This document shows positions 10,273-30,854 of a stretch of DNA of 64,000 bases, one piece after another. Numbering within the stretch: position 1 is the first letter of the stretch; each line of letters starts with the position of its first letter. Under the pieces are notes generated by a model. It was not told the DNA's origin and did not search any database. It saw nothing but the letters and a program-made list of their open reading frames with translations. Origin of the DNA: Corallium rubrum (lineage: Eukaryota; Cnidaria; Anthozoa; Scleralcyonacea; Coralliidae); the NCBI GenBank assembly GCA_964035015.1, contig OZ036003.1, forward strand, positions 7,263,754 through 7,327,753, written 5' to 3'. The translations under genes and the position numbers were made by a program.

Positions 10273-11475
10273 AATCTTCATTCTCATCTTCATCTTCATT
10301 CTCATCTTCATCTTCATTCTCATCTTCTTTCTCATCTTCATCTTCATTCTCATCCTCGTTCTCACCTTCATCTTCATTCTCATCTTCATTCTCATCTTCA
10401 TCTTCATTCTCATCTTCATTCTCATCTTCTTTCTAATCTTCATCTTCATTCTCATCTTTCTCATCTTCATCTTCATCTTCATTCTCATCTTCTTCTCATC
10501 TTCATCTTCATTCTCATCTTCATTCTCATCTTCTTTCTAATCTTCATCTTCATTCTCATCTTCTTTCTCATCTTCATCTTCATCTTCATCTTCATTCTCA
10601 TCTTCTTTCTCATCTTCATCTTCATTCTCATCTTCATTCTCATCTTCTTTCTAATCTTCATCTTCATTCTCATCTTCTTTCTCATCTTCATCTTCATCTT
10701 CATCTTCATTCTCATCTTCATCTTCTTTCTCATCTTCATTCTCATCTTCCATTCTCATCTTCATCTTCATTCTCATCTTCTTTTTCGTCTTCTTTTTCGT
10801 CTTCTTTTTCGTCTTCTTTCTCATCTTCGTCTTCATTCTTATCTTCACTCTCATCTCATCTTCATCTTCATTCTCATCTTCATCTTCTTTCTCATCTTCT
10901 TTCTCATCTTCATTCTCATCTTCATTCTCATCTTCCATTCTCATCTTCATCTTCATTCTCATTTTCTTTTTCGTCTTCTTTTTCGTCTTCTTTTTCGTCT
11001 TCTTTCTCATCTTCGTCTTCATTCTTATCTTCACTCTCATCTCATCTTCATCTTCATTCTCATCTTCATCTTCTTTCTCATCTTCTTTCTCATCTTCATT
11101 CTCATCTTCATTCTCATCTTCCATTCTCATCTTCATCTTCATTCTCATCTTCTTTTTCGTCTTCTTTTTCGTCTTCTTTTTCGTCTTCTTTCTCATCTTC
11201 GTCTTCATTCTTATCTTCACTCTCATCTTATCTTCATCTTCATTCTCATCTTCATCTTCATTCTCATCTTCATCTTCACTCTCATCTTCATCTTCATCTT
11301 CATCTTCATCTTCATCTTCATCTTCATCTTCATCTTCATCTTCATTCTCATCTTCATCTTCATCTTCACTCTCATCTTCATCTTCATCTTCATCTTCATC
11401 TTCATCTTCATTCTCATCTTCAACTTCGTCTTCATCTTCACTCTCATCTTCATCGTCACTCTCATCTTCTTCGAT
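10273..11475. repeat. 1.2-kb (TTCATC/TTCTCATC)n polypyrimidine minisatellite with 186-bp higher-order unit
   Basis: Hexamer-based array with strict strand bias. A higher-order unit repeats three times at exactly 186-bp spacing (the CCATTC variants at 10749, 10935 and 11121) and carries a (TTTTTCGTC)n block. Both strands remain open for hundreds of codons (His/Leu/Phe-rich or Asp/Glu/Lys-rich) only because the repeat lacks stops. I do not call a gene. Confidence 0.9.
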
Positions 11476-11609
11476 AATCCTAACAAGAATAAATGACATA
11501 TACGTATGACATGTACTGTATTTCACAAAACTACAGACCGTCACCGCGTCACGCAACGATTATTAAACCATTGACAATATGACACCATGTACAACCTTTT
11601 ACAGTTCCC

Positions 11610-11893
11610 TATACTACTCAAGTCAGTAGAGCGAGACATGGATGATTTTTTTATCGCTTCCGAAGTGTCAGTTTTATTAACCGCAGATCATATTTCAAAG
11701 CAATCACGAGGTGTATTCTCATGTATACGTACCACGTGATAAACATCCAATCGTTAACTCGTAACTTATCACGTGGTACATAAGAATACACCTCGTGATT
11801 GCTTTGAAATTGATCCGCGGTTAATAAAACTGACACTTCAGAAGCGATAAAAAAATCATCCATGTCTCGCTCTACTGATTTGAGTAGTATTCT
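11610..11893. mobile_element. Foldback, about 125-bp arms
   Basis: TACTACTCAAGTCAGTAGAG at the left is mirrored by CTCTACTGATTTGAGTAGTA at the right. The arms run through TTATCGCTTC, TTTGAAATATGATC-like and CACGAGGTGTATTC motifs. It is absent from the paralogous copy near 19310. Confidence 0.8.
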
Positions 11894-11920
11894 ATAAGCA
11901 TTACATTTCGTTCTAAACAA

Positions 11921-12052
11921 GCAAAACAAAACAAAACAAAACAAAACAAAACAAAACAAAACAAAACAAAACAAAACAAAACAAAACAAAACAAAACAAA
12001 ACAAAACAAAACAAAACAAAACAAAACAAAACAAAACAAGACAAAACAAAAC
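11921..12052. repeat. (AAAAC)n microsatellite, about 26 units
   Basis: An AAAAC run with one G interruption near the end. The paralogous inverted copy near 19265-19280 has only about two units. Confidence 0.95.
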
Positions 12053-12196
12053 ACAGACTATACTTTAACCTTTACAGTAAAGCACTGAATCAAGTCATTA
12101 ACAGATTCCCTATGACTAGTTGATGTTAACTGTATATCATAGTATCATACGGTCTTTGGGGGCTTTTCAGTGATAGAAACACACTATAAAGGGTGG

Positions 12197-13917
12197 CTAA
12201 GACTGCGTTCACACGAGTCCGGTGTAGAAGATAAACGGTAAAATGTGGTTACGTTCACACGAATCCGTCATAATTTAACGACGCTTTGAAGGCGTTCACA
12301 CGACTCCGGAACCTTCTGGTGTATATCCAGTATTTCAATGCTGTGCACTGTTTAAAGTGCACCTAACCCCAAATATTTTTTTTTCTAAAATCAAATTACT
12401 ATGGTTTGTTGAGTACCTCAGTCCAAAATTTTTTTGATTTGGATGAATTCTCGAGTTTCTATGCCCTGTTGAAATGTCGAAAATCGCCGACATTTTCGTT
12501 CACGGCCGAGTTGCAAGCAAAGTTTCAAAAGGCATGGAACTAGCACATTTGTGACGTAGATTCCGGAACGCCCGATTATTAGTGGCTGTCTTGGTTGTCT
12601 TTGGACTGCTTGCAAGAGTTCATAGACATATACTATACATCGGATACTATTCTTGTAGAAATAGTTACGATATCAACAAAGTAACAAATCCAACAGACGG
12701 AGAAACCGCCGAAATATAAGAAATAGTAATGTATAAAGAACAATTCACGCAAATGAAAACAAACAAATATCCAATTTCATCATATTTTTATTAAACATTA
12801 TTAATTGTTGACATATACATAAAAGTTTAGAAGCATAAACTAGTGTAGAATCAGATTTAATGAAAGATATCAGAATAATAAATAAGCAAGAGAAGACAAA
12901 CCATAACAATAGACGAACGTTCTCGGCGCTCTCGCACGGCTTTGATATCCGCAGAATCGCAGCTTGATATTCACTTCGCACGGCTTTCCCTCAGGGCTAC
13001 ACGCACAGCTTTCCAGATAGTAAACCACGGCAGACTTGAAGGAACATCTTATGTTTTTGGCTCATCCTAGTTCTAGAGAAAGAGTCCGTAGATATAGAAG
13101 CTATAGAGCGGTATAGTATTTATACCTGACAATGTGTACAAAATACAATAGTATTAAGATCAGAAATTTGTCATTCGCGACGTATAACCGCCTGAAGGGT
13201 ATAGCTTTAGTTTATATGATCAGGAACGAGCAATCTAGGCGTTCCGGAATCTACGTCATAAATGTGCTGGTTCCCATGCCTTTTGAAAACTCGGCCGTGA
13301 ACCAAAATGTCGGCGATTTTCGACATTTCAACAGGGCATAGAAACTCGAGAATTCACCCAAATCAAAAAAATTTTGGACTGAGGTACTCAACAAACCACA
13401 GTATTGTCATATCTCGTCAAAAGTAAATGAAACGAGGGGCTATTCAAAGAATATTATTCCCAAGGGTGTATAGTGCTTTCTAGGTTTACAATTTTAGTCT
13501 TTCTGTTAATAGGAGAAGATGAAGTCAATAAGGTGAGTTCCTATTTACACTGCCTAGTCATTGTTGTAATAATGTTATAATTGTTCAAACAGCAGCACAA
13601 GTTCTTAGCAGAAGCTTTCCGAAGTCGAGAAGACAAATAAAGTTTTCCATCGCTGAAAAATACGCCAGCCGTTTGGTTAGGAGCCGAAAATTTAGGAACT
13701 GGGTACTAAAGCGGAGCGAAAAAGTGCTGGATCTTGTGTTCACACGGCACCGCCAAGGGTTCCGTTTTCATTTCGCTCCGTCTAGCAATCGTTTTCAAAA
13801 CGCTCCGGTTAGAGCGCCGTTTGCACACAATTTCGATCCGGTGCCGTGTGAACGCAACGGCGTTTTGTGACTTTTTAGCGCCGTTTTCAACTCACTCCGG
13901 ACTCGTGTGAACGGGGT
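12197..13917. mobile_element. 1.7-kb non-autonomous element, GTTCACACG termini
   Basis: It begins ACTGCGTTCACACGAGTCCG and ends CGGACTCGTGTGAACGGGGT. Both subterminal parts are rich in further GTTCACACG-type motifs. The paralogue at about 19115-19130 reads straight through (GGGTGGCCAAGTAATG on its minus strand), an empty site that fixes both borders within a few bases. There is no transposase. A nested foldback occupies about 12400-13400. Confidence 0.8.
12400..13403. mobile_element. Nested foldback, about 185-bp arms
   Basis: GGTTTGTTGAGTACCTCAGT at about 12402 and following sequence, through GAATTCTCGAGTTTCTATGC and TTCCGGAACGCC, are mirrored at about 13215-13403. The 600-bp spacer shows no gene. 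Confidence 0.75.
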
Positions 13918-14125
13918 CCAAGTAATGTTTGTGTTTCCTTACGACCTTACCTCTGAATCGTTCGTCGGAAACACGAAAAACATGCTGTAAAGCGTTTCCA
14001 CATCCCTTCCAATGATATCGTTGAGTGGTTTAATAGATATTCAGTGACAGTAGACTGGTAGATGCAAATAATCCCACAGCGTTTACTTCTTACAGTTGAT
14101 TTCACATTACTTTTATACCGCCGTG
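13918..14125. repeat. Left arm of the inverted duplication, continued
   Basis: AAACGCTGTGGGATTATTTG-type sequence here (inverse, 14040-14090) pairs with about 18965-19110. It ends near a short MITE. Confidence 0.65.
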
Positions 14126-14127
14126 TG

Positions 14128-14275
14128 TTGCGAAGTTCGTTGCCAAGGTTGAAAAATTATCCAATCAAATTGCGAGCTGTCGATCAAAACTCGTCATGAT
14201 TGGATGGATAATGTTTCAACCTTAATTCCGAACTTCCGAATGAACTTCGGAACTTCCCAACGAACTTCGCAACAG
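14128..14275. mobile_element. Foldback MITE, CGAACTTC-rich
   Basis: GTTGCGAAGTTCGTTG at the left and CAACGAACTTCGCAAC at the right, with inner TTATCCAATCA arms. It shares the repeated GAACTT style with elements at 25315, 36945 and 40730. Confidence 0.6.
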
Positions 14276-14560
14276 GATAGGATAGGAAGGATAGGATGAA
14301 AACTTTATTTATACACGCTAACCATTGTCAACCTAGGCTGATTTCCACAAGGGGCGTGTAAACTATTAAAATTACAAAGATATAGTAACATAATATACAC
14401 TGTTGGAGCAGAACAGTTGAAATAACCACAAAGTTGGCCATCTCAGATTAGATTGAATCTGAGATAACCAACCCCATGGTCACTCCAACTGCTCCGCTTC
14501 CACTGTGCAGTAGAAAATTATAAGTACAAGAATATAAACTATAGAAAATAATATACAGTA
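14276..14560 (-). repeat. Dispersed repeat with (AGGAT)n tail, probable SINE/LINE 3' end
   Basis: A short AGGAT run is followed by AAAACTTTATTTATACACGC and CCACAAGGGGCGTGTAAAC, resembling sequence at 44230-44310. The microsatellite-tail arrangement suggests the 3' end of a minus-strand retroposon. An inner hairpin (ATCTCAGATTAGATTGAATCTGAGAT) lies near 14450. Confidence 0.35.
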
Positions 14561-15700
14561 CAATAAATTTATTTACAAGTCTTTCATGCGATGTTATTCA
14601 AAAATGCAGTGAGTAGCAATTTTAGTTTGAAAGGACATGAGGGAGTTGCTCTCCCTAATTTGTTTCGGTAAAGTAATGTGAAATCAACTGTAAATAAATT
14701 TCCCTTTGTCTGTTGTTGACAAGCGTTGACAAGACACACACCCCCCCCCCCCCCCCCCCCCACACACACACGCAAGTTTGACAAACGTGAGAGCATTATT
14801 TTACACGTACATTTACAAACGACGAAGCCGAACTCGTTCGAGTTTTTATGGGAAAGGATGGAGTTTATCGGCAGCCGATCACGGTGAGGATAGAGAAATT
14901 GTCGATCTTTGTTTTGGCGTCGAAAAGTTGCCTGACGATTGTGATTTGGGTTAGGGAACATCGTTCAAGCAAACGTGTTGGCAAATTTTTGGATGTCAGT
15001 CTTAGTCTTTTTTTCGCGACTGAACCACTCTTGACCGTTGACACAAATTCAAATGGAATATAGAATTTCGACATAAATGTTTTTTTAAAACTTGCTTCTG
15101 CTTAATTTCTATTTGTTGATGTTTGTGTCTTTCTGACTTCCGACTCAAGTTTCGACTATATTTCGACGAGACGTTTACTTCTGTTAACCTCTTTATACTA
15201 AAAATAAGGAAAGGCTGGCAACTTTCAATAAAGAATATTTTAGACGACGCTCATTTAAAGCTCCGTGAAATACACAAAAACCGCTCGATCTCGCGAAAAT
15301 TTCCGTAGGCGTAGTTTATTCGTAAAGAACTCGGCTTTTGGTTCATTGCTCTTTCATCTATGCAGCTCGACTGAAACGTAACGTTTGTATACAAACCGGC
15401 TTTGGCTTCACAAAAGCTCTCACCGTATGCGTATATACGAACGGCCGGTGTCACCTCAGTTTGTAGGAACGTTTCTCGAGCTGCGAAGATGAACGTTTGG
15501 GTCGAAAGAGCACTGATGACAATTTTAGCGAGAGCGAGTGTTTTTTGTGGATTTTACGGAGCTTCAAGTGAGGGCCGTCAATCTCGTACCCAGAGCCTGC
15601 GATCCTTTTGGTCAGTATCATGTCTCGCTAGCTAATTTAATTAAATCCCTATCCCATCCTGTCCCAACCGATCCCCTGTGGGCCCCTATCGGAACCATGT
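14561..15700. other. Gene-free stretch
   Basis: It contains a poly-C plus (CA)n run at about 14739-14771. Otherwise there is no convincing exon, repeat or RNA on either strand. Confidence 0.4.
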
Positions 15701-15701
15701 A

Positions 15702-15850
15702 AAAACCATGTAAATGTAACCCTGTAAACCTTGTAACCCTGTAAACCTTGTAACCCTGTAAACCCTGTAACCTTGTAAACCCTGTAAACCTTGTAAACCC
15801 TGTAAACCTTGTAAACCTCGTAAAATCAACATGTTTTACAAGGCTCTCGA
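15702..15850. repeat. GTAAACCYTGTAACC minisatellite
   Basis: About 16 units of 8-9 bp of the type TGTAAACCT/TGTAACCC. It is not a telomere repeat because the unit and phase vary. Confidence 0.75.
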
Positions 15851-16284
15851 CAAAGCATTTCGTGTGAGAATGGCCGTTCTTTGCTTTTCTCCTAATCGTC
15901 GACCGGACGATTTGAGCCGTAACTTTCTATTAGGAATTTTGGCTAAATTATATCGACCTTGCATTCTCGCCTTCCGGTATATATAGAGTTCACTGGATTG
16001 TATTCACAGTTCAAATCAGTTGGTTTACAGGTTTCAAATAACAAACAAGTTACGCCCAACGTAAACGTTTCAAACTTGGCCTGAATCTTCAGATTATAAA
16101 AAAAACAATTAGCCAAAAAAGTACTGTATAATAAAGAGAAAATAGAGCCATGGTCCAAAATTTTCATGAGTATCAGCCAAAGTTGATGATGGTGGCAGAT
16201 AAAAAGGGATTGCCCACTAATTCTAAATGTTAGGTAATGGGTTTGTGACAGTTAATTCAGCCTGGGGTTTAAAACTGAAATTCA

Positions 16285-16380
16285 TAAACCAACTAGTCAG
16301 ACAAATATTATTTTAAAGAGATAAAATAAACTCTTGGCAAAATGCGAGTTTCTGTCATTGTATTTTGGATTCAAAAATCG
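16285..16380. repeat. Copy of the 10180-10270 repeat edge
   Basis: AACTAGTCAGACAAATATTA and the following bases match 10185-10270 in direct orientation. It is again upstream of a polypyrimidine tract. Confidence 0.6.
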
Positions 16381-16520
16381 ACTCCTTTCTCTACTTAGTG
16401 TGGTCTATTACCAATAGACAGTTAAGAGTTCAGCCAGTCAGAATGTATATAGGTTCAGCAATAGTCGACTAGTTGGTTTATACTAAATATGTAATGTTGT
16501 ATGGTATGTGTGTTCGTCAA

Positions 16521-16990
16521 TTAAGCCGTGTTTACACCCAAAATTTAAGCAAGCTTACGTTAAGCGTGCTTAAAATGCGCCACCTTGGTGATGATGTGCG
16601 TTTACACGGTCATTTAATAATCCCTTACTAAAACACGTACACCATTATTCAAATGGCGGACGAGCTATATTTTTGGTTTTGGAAACTTTGTATGGGTAGC
16701 GTGTGTCAAAGAACAACGAAGACATCGGTACACGAAAAAGTAATAGCTAAAAGAAAGAAAGAAACAAAGGAACAAAGAATAGCGAGATGGAAGCTTCTAC
16801 AGCAGGGCAAAAAAATGCATTTAATCGTATTAATAACTAGCAAGCGTTTTTCAATCCCGTTGCGTTTACACGGCCAAGTTACGCGCGATTGACTGATCGT
16901 GCTCAGTTTAATTCACCTCCGTGAGGTGGTGCAAACTAATCGCGATTAATTTACGCCGATCTGTTTACACGGACATTTTAAGCCCGGTTA
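16521..16990. mobile_element. GTTTACACGG-type non-autonomous element
   Basis: GCCGTGTTTACACCC near 16525 and CTGTTTACACGGAC near 16961 are inverted. Internal CGTTTACACGG copies lie at about 16597 and 16862. It includes a 79-codon plus-strand ORF (16653-16892, MADELYFWF...) with a basic middle, which may be a remnant of an element-encoded protein; I do not recognise it. Confidence 0.5.
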
Positions 16991-17121
16991 AAGTCAGATG
17001 TGGCTCAGATCCCGCTAAAATTTTGGCCATGGAAAATGAATTGTATTTTCTTATTGACATACAGCGTACATAATTTTCGTTTCAAGTAAAATCGTCAACA
17101 ATTTCATGATTTATTTCACAT

Positions 17122-18080
17122 ATGGTGTTCATCTTCATCTTCCTTATCTTCTTCATCTTCTCCCTCATTCTCCTTCTTTTCCTCATTCTCTTTCTCATCC
17201 TAATTTTCGTCTTTATCTTCTTCATTTTCATCCTCTTCCTCATCTTTGTCTTTATCATTTTCTTTTTTATCCTCTTCTTTTCCTCCATCGACTTCCTTTT
17301 CTTCATCCTCTTCCTCATCATCCTCATTTTTGTCGTCATCATCATCATCATCATCATCAGTATCATATCATCATCATCACCATCAGTATCATCATCATCA
17401 TCATCAGTATCATCATCATCATCATACATCATCACCATCATCATCACCATCATCATCAGTATCATCATCATCACCATCATCATCAGTATCATCATTATCA
17501 TCATCAGTATCATCACCATCATCATCATCATCGGTATCATCATCATCACCATCATCATCACCATCATCATCATCATCGGTATCATCATCATCATCATCAC
17601 CATATCATCATCAGTATCATCGTCATCATTAGTATCATCGTCATCATATCATCATCACCATCATCATCATCACCATCAGTATCATCACCATCATCATCAT
17701 CATCATGCATCATCACCATCATCATGCATCATCACCATCATCATCATCATCAGTATCATCATCATCATCATCGGTATCATCATCATCATCATCATCATCA
17801 TCACCATATCATCAGTATCATCACCATATCATCATCAGTATCATCATCATCATCATCATTAGTATCATCATCATCACCATCACCATCATCATCATCATAT
17901 CACCATCATTATCAGTATCATCATCATCATCACCACCATCATCGTCATCATCACCGTCATCATCATCAGCAGCAGCAGCATCGTCATCATCTTCGTCCTC
18001 ATCAGCATCGTCATAATTATCATAATTATCATCATTTTCATCTTTCTTCTTCATCATTTTCATCTTCATCATCATGCATC
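17122..18080. repeat. (TTC/TTCATC)n then (ATC)n trinucleotide tract
   Basis: Polypyrimidine TTC/CTC units (17122-17340) pass into about 740 bp of ATC repeats with regular AGTATC and GGTATC variants. Long His/Ile/Ser 'ORFs' are artefacts of the repeat. Confidence 0.95.
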
Positions 18081-18950
18081 ATCATCATCTTTATCATCAC
18101 CACCACCGTCGTCATTTTCATCATTGCCGTTTTACAGTATCACAACAGTTGTTGCTAGTTGCTTCGAGAAATTTTTTTATGACATTTCAGAACAGTTTTT
18201 CGCACTCCTCTCCGCGCATCCAAATCCCTTGATTCGCAACTGAGTTCGCAGCAGGAGATTCAGAAAATCCAAACACAAGAACTTGTACATATATTACAAC
18301 GCGGGGTCAACGGGGGTCATGCAGCGTTCACAAAGATACTACCCTGTGTGGACAAGTTTAAATGAACACAGTTGTTGTAACTCAAAGCATGGGTTATGGC
18401 GAACAAAGCGAAATATACAAACAAACCGTGTTGGAATAACTTTAACTTTTAGGTTAAGCTGTCCACTTACGAACATATTTAAAATAGCTGTAATCAAACA
18501 TACCGTATGTCTGTAAATTGTCTGTTCGACATTGTCGCGATAAGAACTATGTACATGTCTTTGTACAAACTTTGTGTGGACTACAAACTTAATAGTTACA
18601 GCCACAGGCCATGATTTGAAACGAATAATCCGTTTACGGGCAAAGCCGGGGTTAAAGAGCCTACGAGGCTCTATTTTTGTTTGCTCCATCCGAAAAGCAA
18701 TGCTTGTCATTTCAAGTATGTGACGGGCTAGCAGTGGTACTAACACAGTGTTGAATTTCAAATCTGGTTACCAGATACGGGTATTGTCTGGTGTTACGCA
18801 CGCCAGCGCTAGAACCAAGCCAACTTCTTACAAGACCAAGCACCCTTCGCAGTCGAAAATTAAGTTTGCGAGATCCAGACCATGTTTGTGGCGTTGCTAT
18901 CGTCCCGGCCTAGTTATTGGTTTACGCGTCTATGTCAACAACAGACAAAG
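18081..18950. other. Gene-free stretch
   Basis: No recognisable coding exon or RNA gene. Probably old repeat sequence between the (ATC)n tract and the inverted-duplication arm. Confidence 0.4.
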
Positions 18951-18954
18951 GGAA

Positions 18955-19450
18955 ATTTATTTAAGAAGTAAACGCTGTGGGATTATTTGCATCTACCAGT
19001 CTACTGTCACTGAATATCTATTAAACTCGACGGCATCATTGGATGGGATGTGGAAACGCTTTAGAGCTTGTTTTTCGTGTGCCCGACGAACGAATCAGAG
19101 GTAAGGAAACACAAACATTACTTGGCCACCCTTCTTAGTGTGTTTCTATCACTGAAAAGCCCCCAATGTGATACTATGATATACATAGTTACATCGACTA
19201 GTCATAGGGAATCTGTTAATGACTCGGTTCAGTGCTTTGCTGTAAAGGTTAAAGTATATAATCTGTTTTGTTTTGCTTGTTTTGAACGAAATGTAATGGT
19301 TATAGAATATAGGGAATTGTAAAAAGGTTGTACATTGTGTCCTATTGATTCCATGAGGGTGTCAATGGTTTAATAATCTTTGCGTGACCGTCTGTAGTTT
19401 TGTGAAATACATGTCATACGTATCTGTCTAACGTTTTCCTGTTAGGATTA
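18955..19450. repeat. Right arm of the inverted duplication, with preserved empty site
   Basis: Reverse complement of 11476-12196 joined directly to 13918-14110. It lacks the foldback (11610-11893), the (AAAAC)n expansion and the 1.7-kb element (12197-13917), so all three arose or arrived in the left copy after the duplication. Confidence 0.75.
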
Positions 19451-21370
19451 ACCATAGTTAACACATCTCTCGTGACGTGATTTGGCAAGCTTTAATTTAA
19501 CTGATGAAGCAATCTTGTGATTCCAAAGTACTCGTGTGTTATAATATGCTTTTAAAACCTCGAAATTAAATTTCAGATTTAGATTTGAGACTTGCCGTTG
19601 AACTTGTACACATTCGATATGTAACTATGTTTGCAAACCAAATACAGTTTAAAAAAGTGTTTTGGATAGGGCAAAGCGAAAAGGTGGAGGAATTGCCAAG
19701 ATTTTTCGAAGCGAATTACTGGCATTTTGCCTTCATCAGCGGTTCAGCTCGAAATTTGTAAAAATCTCAACAACTCACCACAGTTTTGTTTGGTTGTATA
19801 CGAAAGACCATGTAAAGCTAAAATCGACTACAGAATCAACCTCGCGCTGCGTTCTGTATTGCACCGCGAGATTCGCTTTCCAGTTTTTCTAATTACATGT
19901 AATTTTTCCGTAGTTCTTAAAATGCAGTGAATTGTGAAGAAGAATATCAATTTTAAACAAGTTTTGCGACGCGTGCCTATTAAAATAGAAATGGATCAAT
20001 CAGCGGACAAAACTTTCTCATTGGTAAGAAAACTGAATGCTTCCCTGAACTTTTCACGGGGTTACATATACTTGCAACATGATCGAATTTGCTTCCAATC
20101 AATTGTGGCATAGAAAGTAAAGAACGTGATTGTAGTTTAGATAATATAGCAATTATCTTTTTTAACGTTGGGTTGATTGCACTAACATTCTTTCGCTGTT
20201 TTACAGCTAGACGTTTTAATAACCTGCTGCTAATGCCTTATTTCGGTGCTGATCCCGAGATAAGAGTCTCGGATTGTCAAAGAGAGGATTGGTTTTGAGC
20301 CGTTATAATATTTGATGGAACAATAAACCGGCCCATGTCTCGCGACGATTTAAGATTACGAAGATTACGAATTTGGCTGACACTAAAAGGCTTCATTTAG
20401 ATTGATTTCTGCTAAACGCTTTCAACATTTCATTCGACATCGTTCAACATTGTTGAATTCAACATGTTGAAAGCGTTTGGCCACCGTGTTGAATGTTGAA
20501 CGGAATTTGAACATGTTCAAATTTTCGTTCAACACGCGTTCCACAATGTTGAACGATGTTGAATTATTATTATTAAATAAAAATAATTCGCCATAAGGGT
20601 TGATCGTTTTCGGGAAATAATCTGAACAATGCGTCTATTAAAATTAAACCATGACTCACGCTTGTGATAAACGGAAATTGCCTCTTTGGTTGTTTGCCTT
20701 AGTTTAGCGAAGCAATTAAACTTATGTTTGAATAATGAATACAAAAACAGCTAAAAAAATCCAAAGTTGTGTTACTTGTGTATTCATGACTTTTCAGAAT
20801 CCGTCTTAAATCAAGATTAGAGTCGTATGGCAAGAAGTAATTAAAATGTCCTAATCCCACACACTACCCAACTTTGTTTGTACAAAAACTTCGCGTTTAA
20901 TTCGATGTTCAAATTATGGAACGCTTTTTGGTTGATTCTTTTTGTCTATGTTAAACTGTTCCTACAGCTAAAGTAAACACGAGTCCTTGAATAAAACAAA
21001 CCGCTAAAAGTTTTTCATTCGATATTGGCATCGCTTGCACTTTGAATTTTTGTATACGATTACAGACAACGCTTGTGTTTGGCTTTGTTTAGTTGTTTTA
21101 GAATAGAATAAACGCCAGACCTCTGCTAAATTATCATTTAGATCTTCAAGATAAAATTTCGAGGCTAAGGGGTTAAATACTCGGTCAATATTTAGCTGTT
21201 AACATATGACGCCCCGACTTGCGCTGGCAAAAATATGGCACACAGCTGGTTGGGGTAACACGATATGTCGTAACAGCGGTTTGTTTAAGAATAGGGAACG
21301 AAAAATGGCGAGAAGTGTCACGAAGTTTGAGTTGTTCATTTAGAACGGAAATTTTCTTTCATTAGTTGTG
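19451..21370. other. Upstream region of the actin-like gene
   Basis: Mostly no identifiable features. A MITE-like stretch at about 20420-20570 has many alternating TTCAACATGTTGAA-type inverted motifs. The 200 bp before 21371 should hold the promoter, but no TATA box is obvious. Confidence 0.4.
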
Positions 21371-29969
<8,599 letters not shown>

Positions 29970-30101
29970 AGCGATTTACAAAATTTCTGGAATTCATATT
30001 TCTTATAGGCAAACCTACCTACCTATTTTCTCGAATAAGCACCCAGCGCTCTTTTGAAATAACACTTGAAATGACTAGTACATGTACTATTTTTTGCAGT
30101 A

Positions 30102-30205
30102 CAGTGGAACCTCTAATTAGTGGACACTCTATCCAGCGGACATCTGGCTAATTAACAGAAGTATGAAACGTTCCCGTCGGTGTCCGCTAATTAGAGGTTC
30201 CACTG
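30102..30205. mobile_element. pogo/Tigger-like MITE
   Basis: A 104-bp palindromic element, CAGTGGAACCTCTAATTAG ... CTAATTAGAGGTTCCACTG. The CAGTGGAACCTCT terminus is typical of pogo/Tigger elements. It lies in the 3' flank of the actin-like gene; a possible poly(A) signal AATAAA is at 30282. Confidence 0.75.
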
Positions 30206-30821
30206 GATTTCGTTTCCCTGCTTCGTTTTTGAGAAATTTTAGTTAATATGCAAATTAAACACCTTGACGTCGCACGTGCATAATAAAGAGTTATCAGAGA
30301 ACGTTATATATACGTTATATCTTTCACTTGAAAATTCTACATGTTTAGTGTTACAGAAGTAACACACCCACTTGCTTCCTTCGAATTAATTTGGTTTGAT
30401 AATAGGAACGATATACACCACTTCCATTATGGCGATTGATTTGAATATACTTTTATGTGCATTTTAACCAGCGTGTCTCGCCTTATTTGTATGTCTGTAA
30501 TCCAAAAGGTTCTTAACCTTCTCCGAGAAGTCACGCACTTGTGACATCAATATGTTAATTTGCATATCAAGCAAACTTAAATATCTTAACAACAAAGCAA
30601 GAAAACCAAAAACTGCAAAAGATGTTACTTTGTCATTTTAAATGTTATTTCGAAGACCATAGATAATGTAAGGGAACTGGATAGGAAACTTACGAAATCG
30701 GAAACGATGTTTGCACAACTTGCTATGGTAATTATAGAAATATAGTAAGGTTAGATATTCTGCCGAAACAGAGAACGTAGGAGTCTAACGTTTCGAGCGA
30801 AGGCCCCACGCCCACGTTTCT

Positions 30822-30854
30822 CTGACGAAGGGCCTTCGCTCGAAACGTTAGACT
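30822..30854 (+). other. Hammerhead-like motif CTGACGA...GAAAC
   Basis: CTGACGAAGGGCCTTCGCTC followed by GAAACGTTAGAC. Box order matches a hammerhead core, but stem II is short and preceded by an unpaired A. The same motif recurs at 35404 and 35439, and its inverse at 37600. Confidence 0.25.

Larger units (their letters stand above)
11476..12196. repeat. Left arm of a dispersed inverted duplication
   Basis: This sequence, apart from a foldback and an expanded microsatellite, is the reverse complement of about 19120-19450. Shared landmarks include CATACGTATGACATGTACTG near 11500 (inverse near 19415) and AAGCCCCCAA near 12165 (inverse-oriented at 19160). The match resumes at 13918-14110, where it pairs with about 18965-19115. 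Confidence 0.75.

Noticed and set aside
10150..11556. Long open frames on both strands (His/Leu/Phe-rich and Asp/Glu-rich)
   Set aside because: They lie wholly in a TTCATC-type repeat whose unit length is a multiple of three and lacks stops in several frames; no conserved domain or splice context.
15702..15850. Interstitial telomere repeat
   Set aside because: Units are TGTAAACCT/TGTAACCC of variable length, not TTAGGG-type.
16653..16892. 79-codon ORF as a host gene
   Set aside because: It lies inside a GTTTACACGG repeat element and has no recognised similarity; noted only within that element.
17082..18158. His/Ile/Ser- and Met-rich frames
   Set aside because: Trinucleotide (ATC)n artefact; open in several frames at once.
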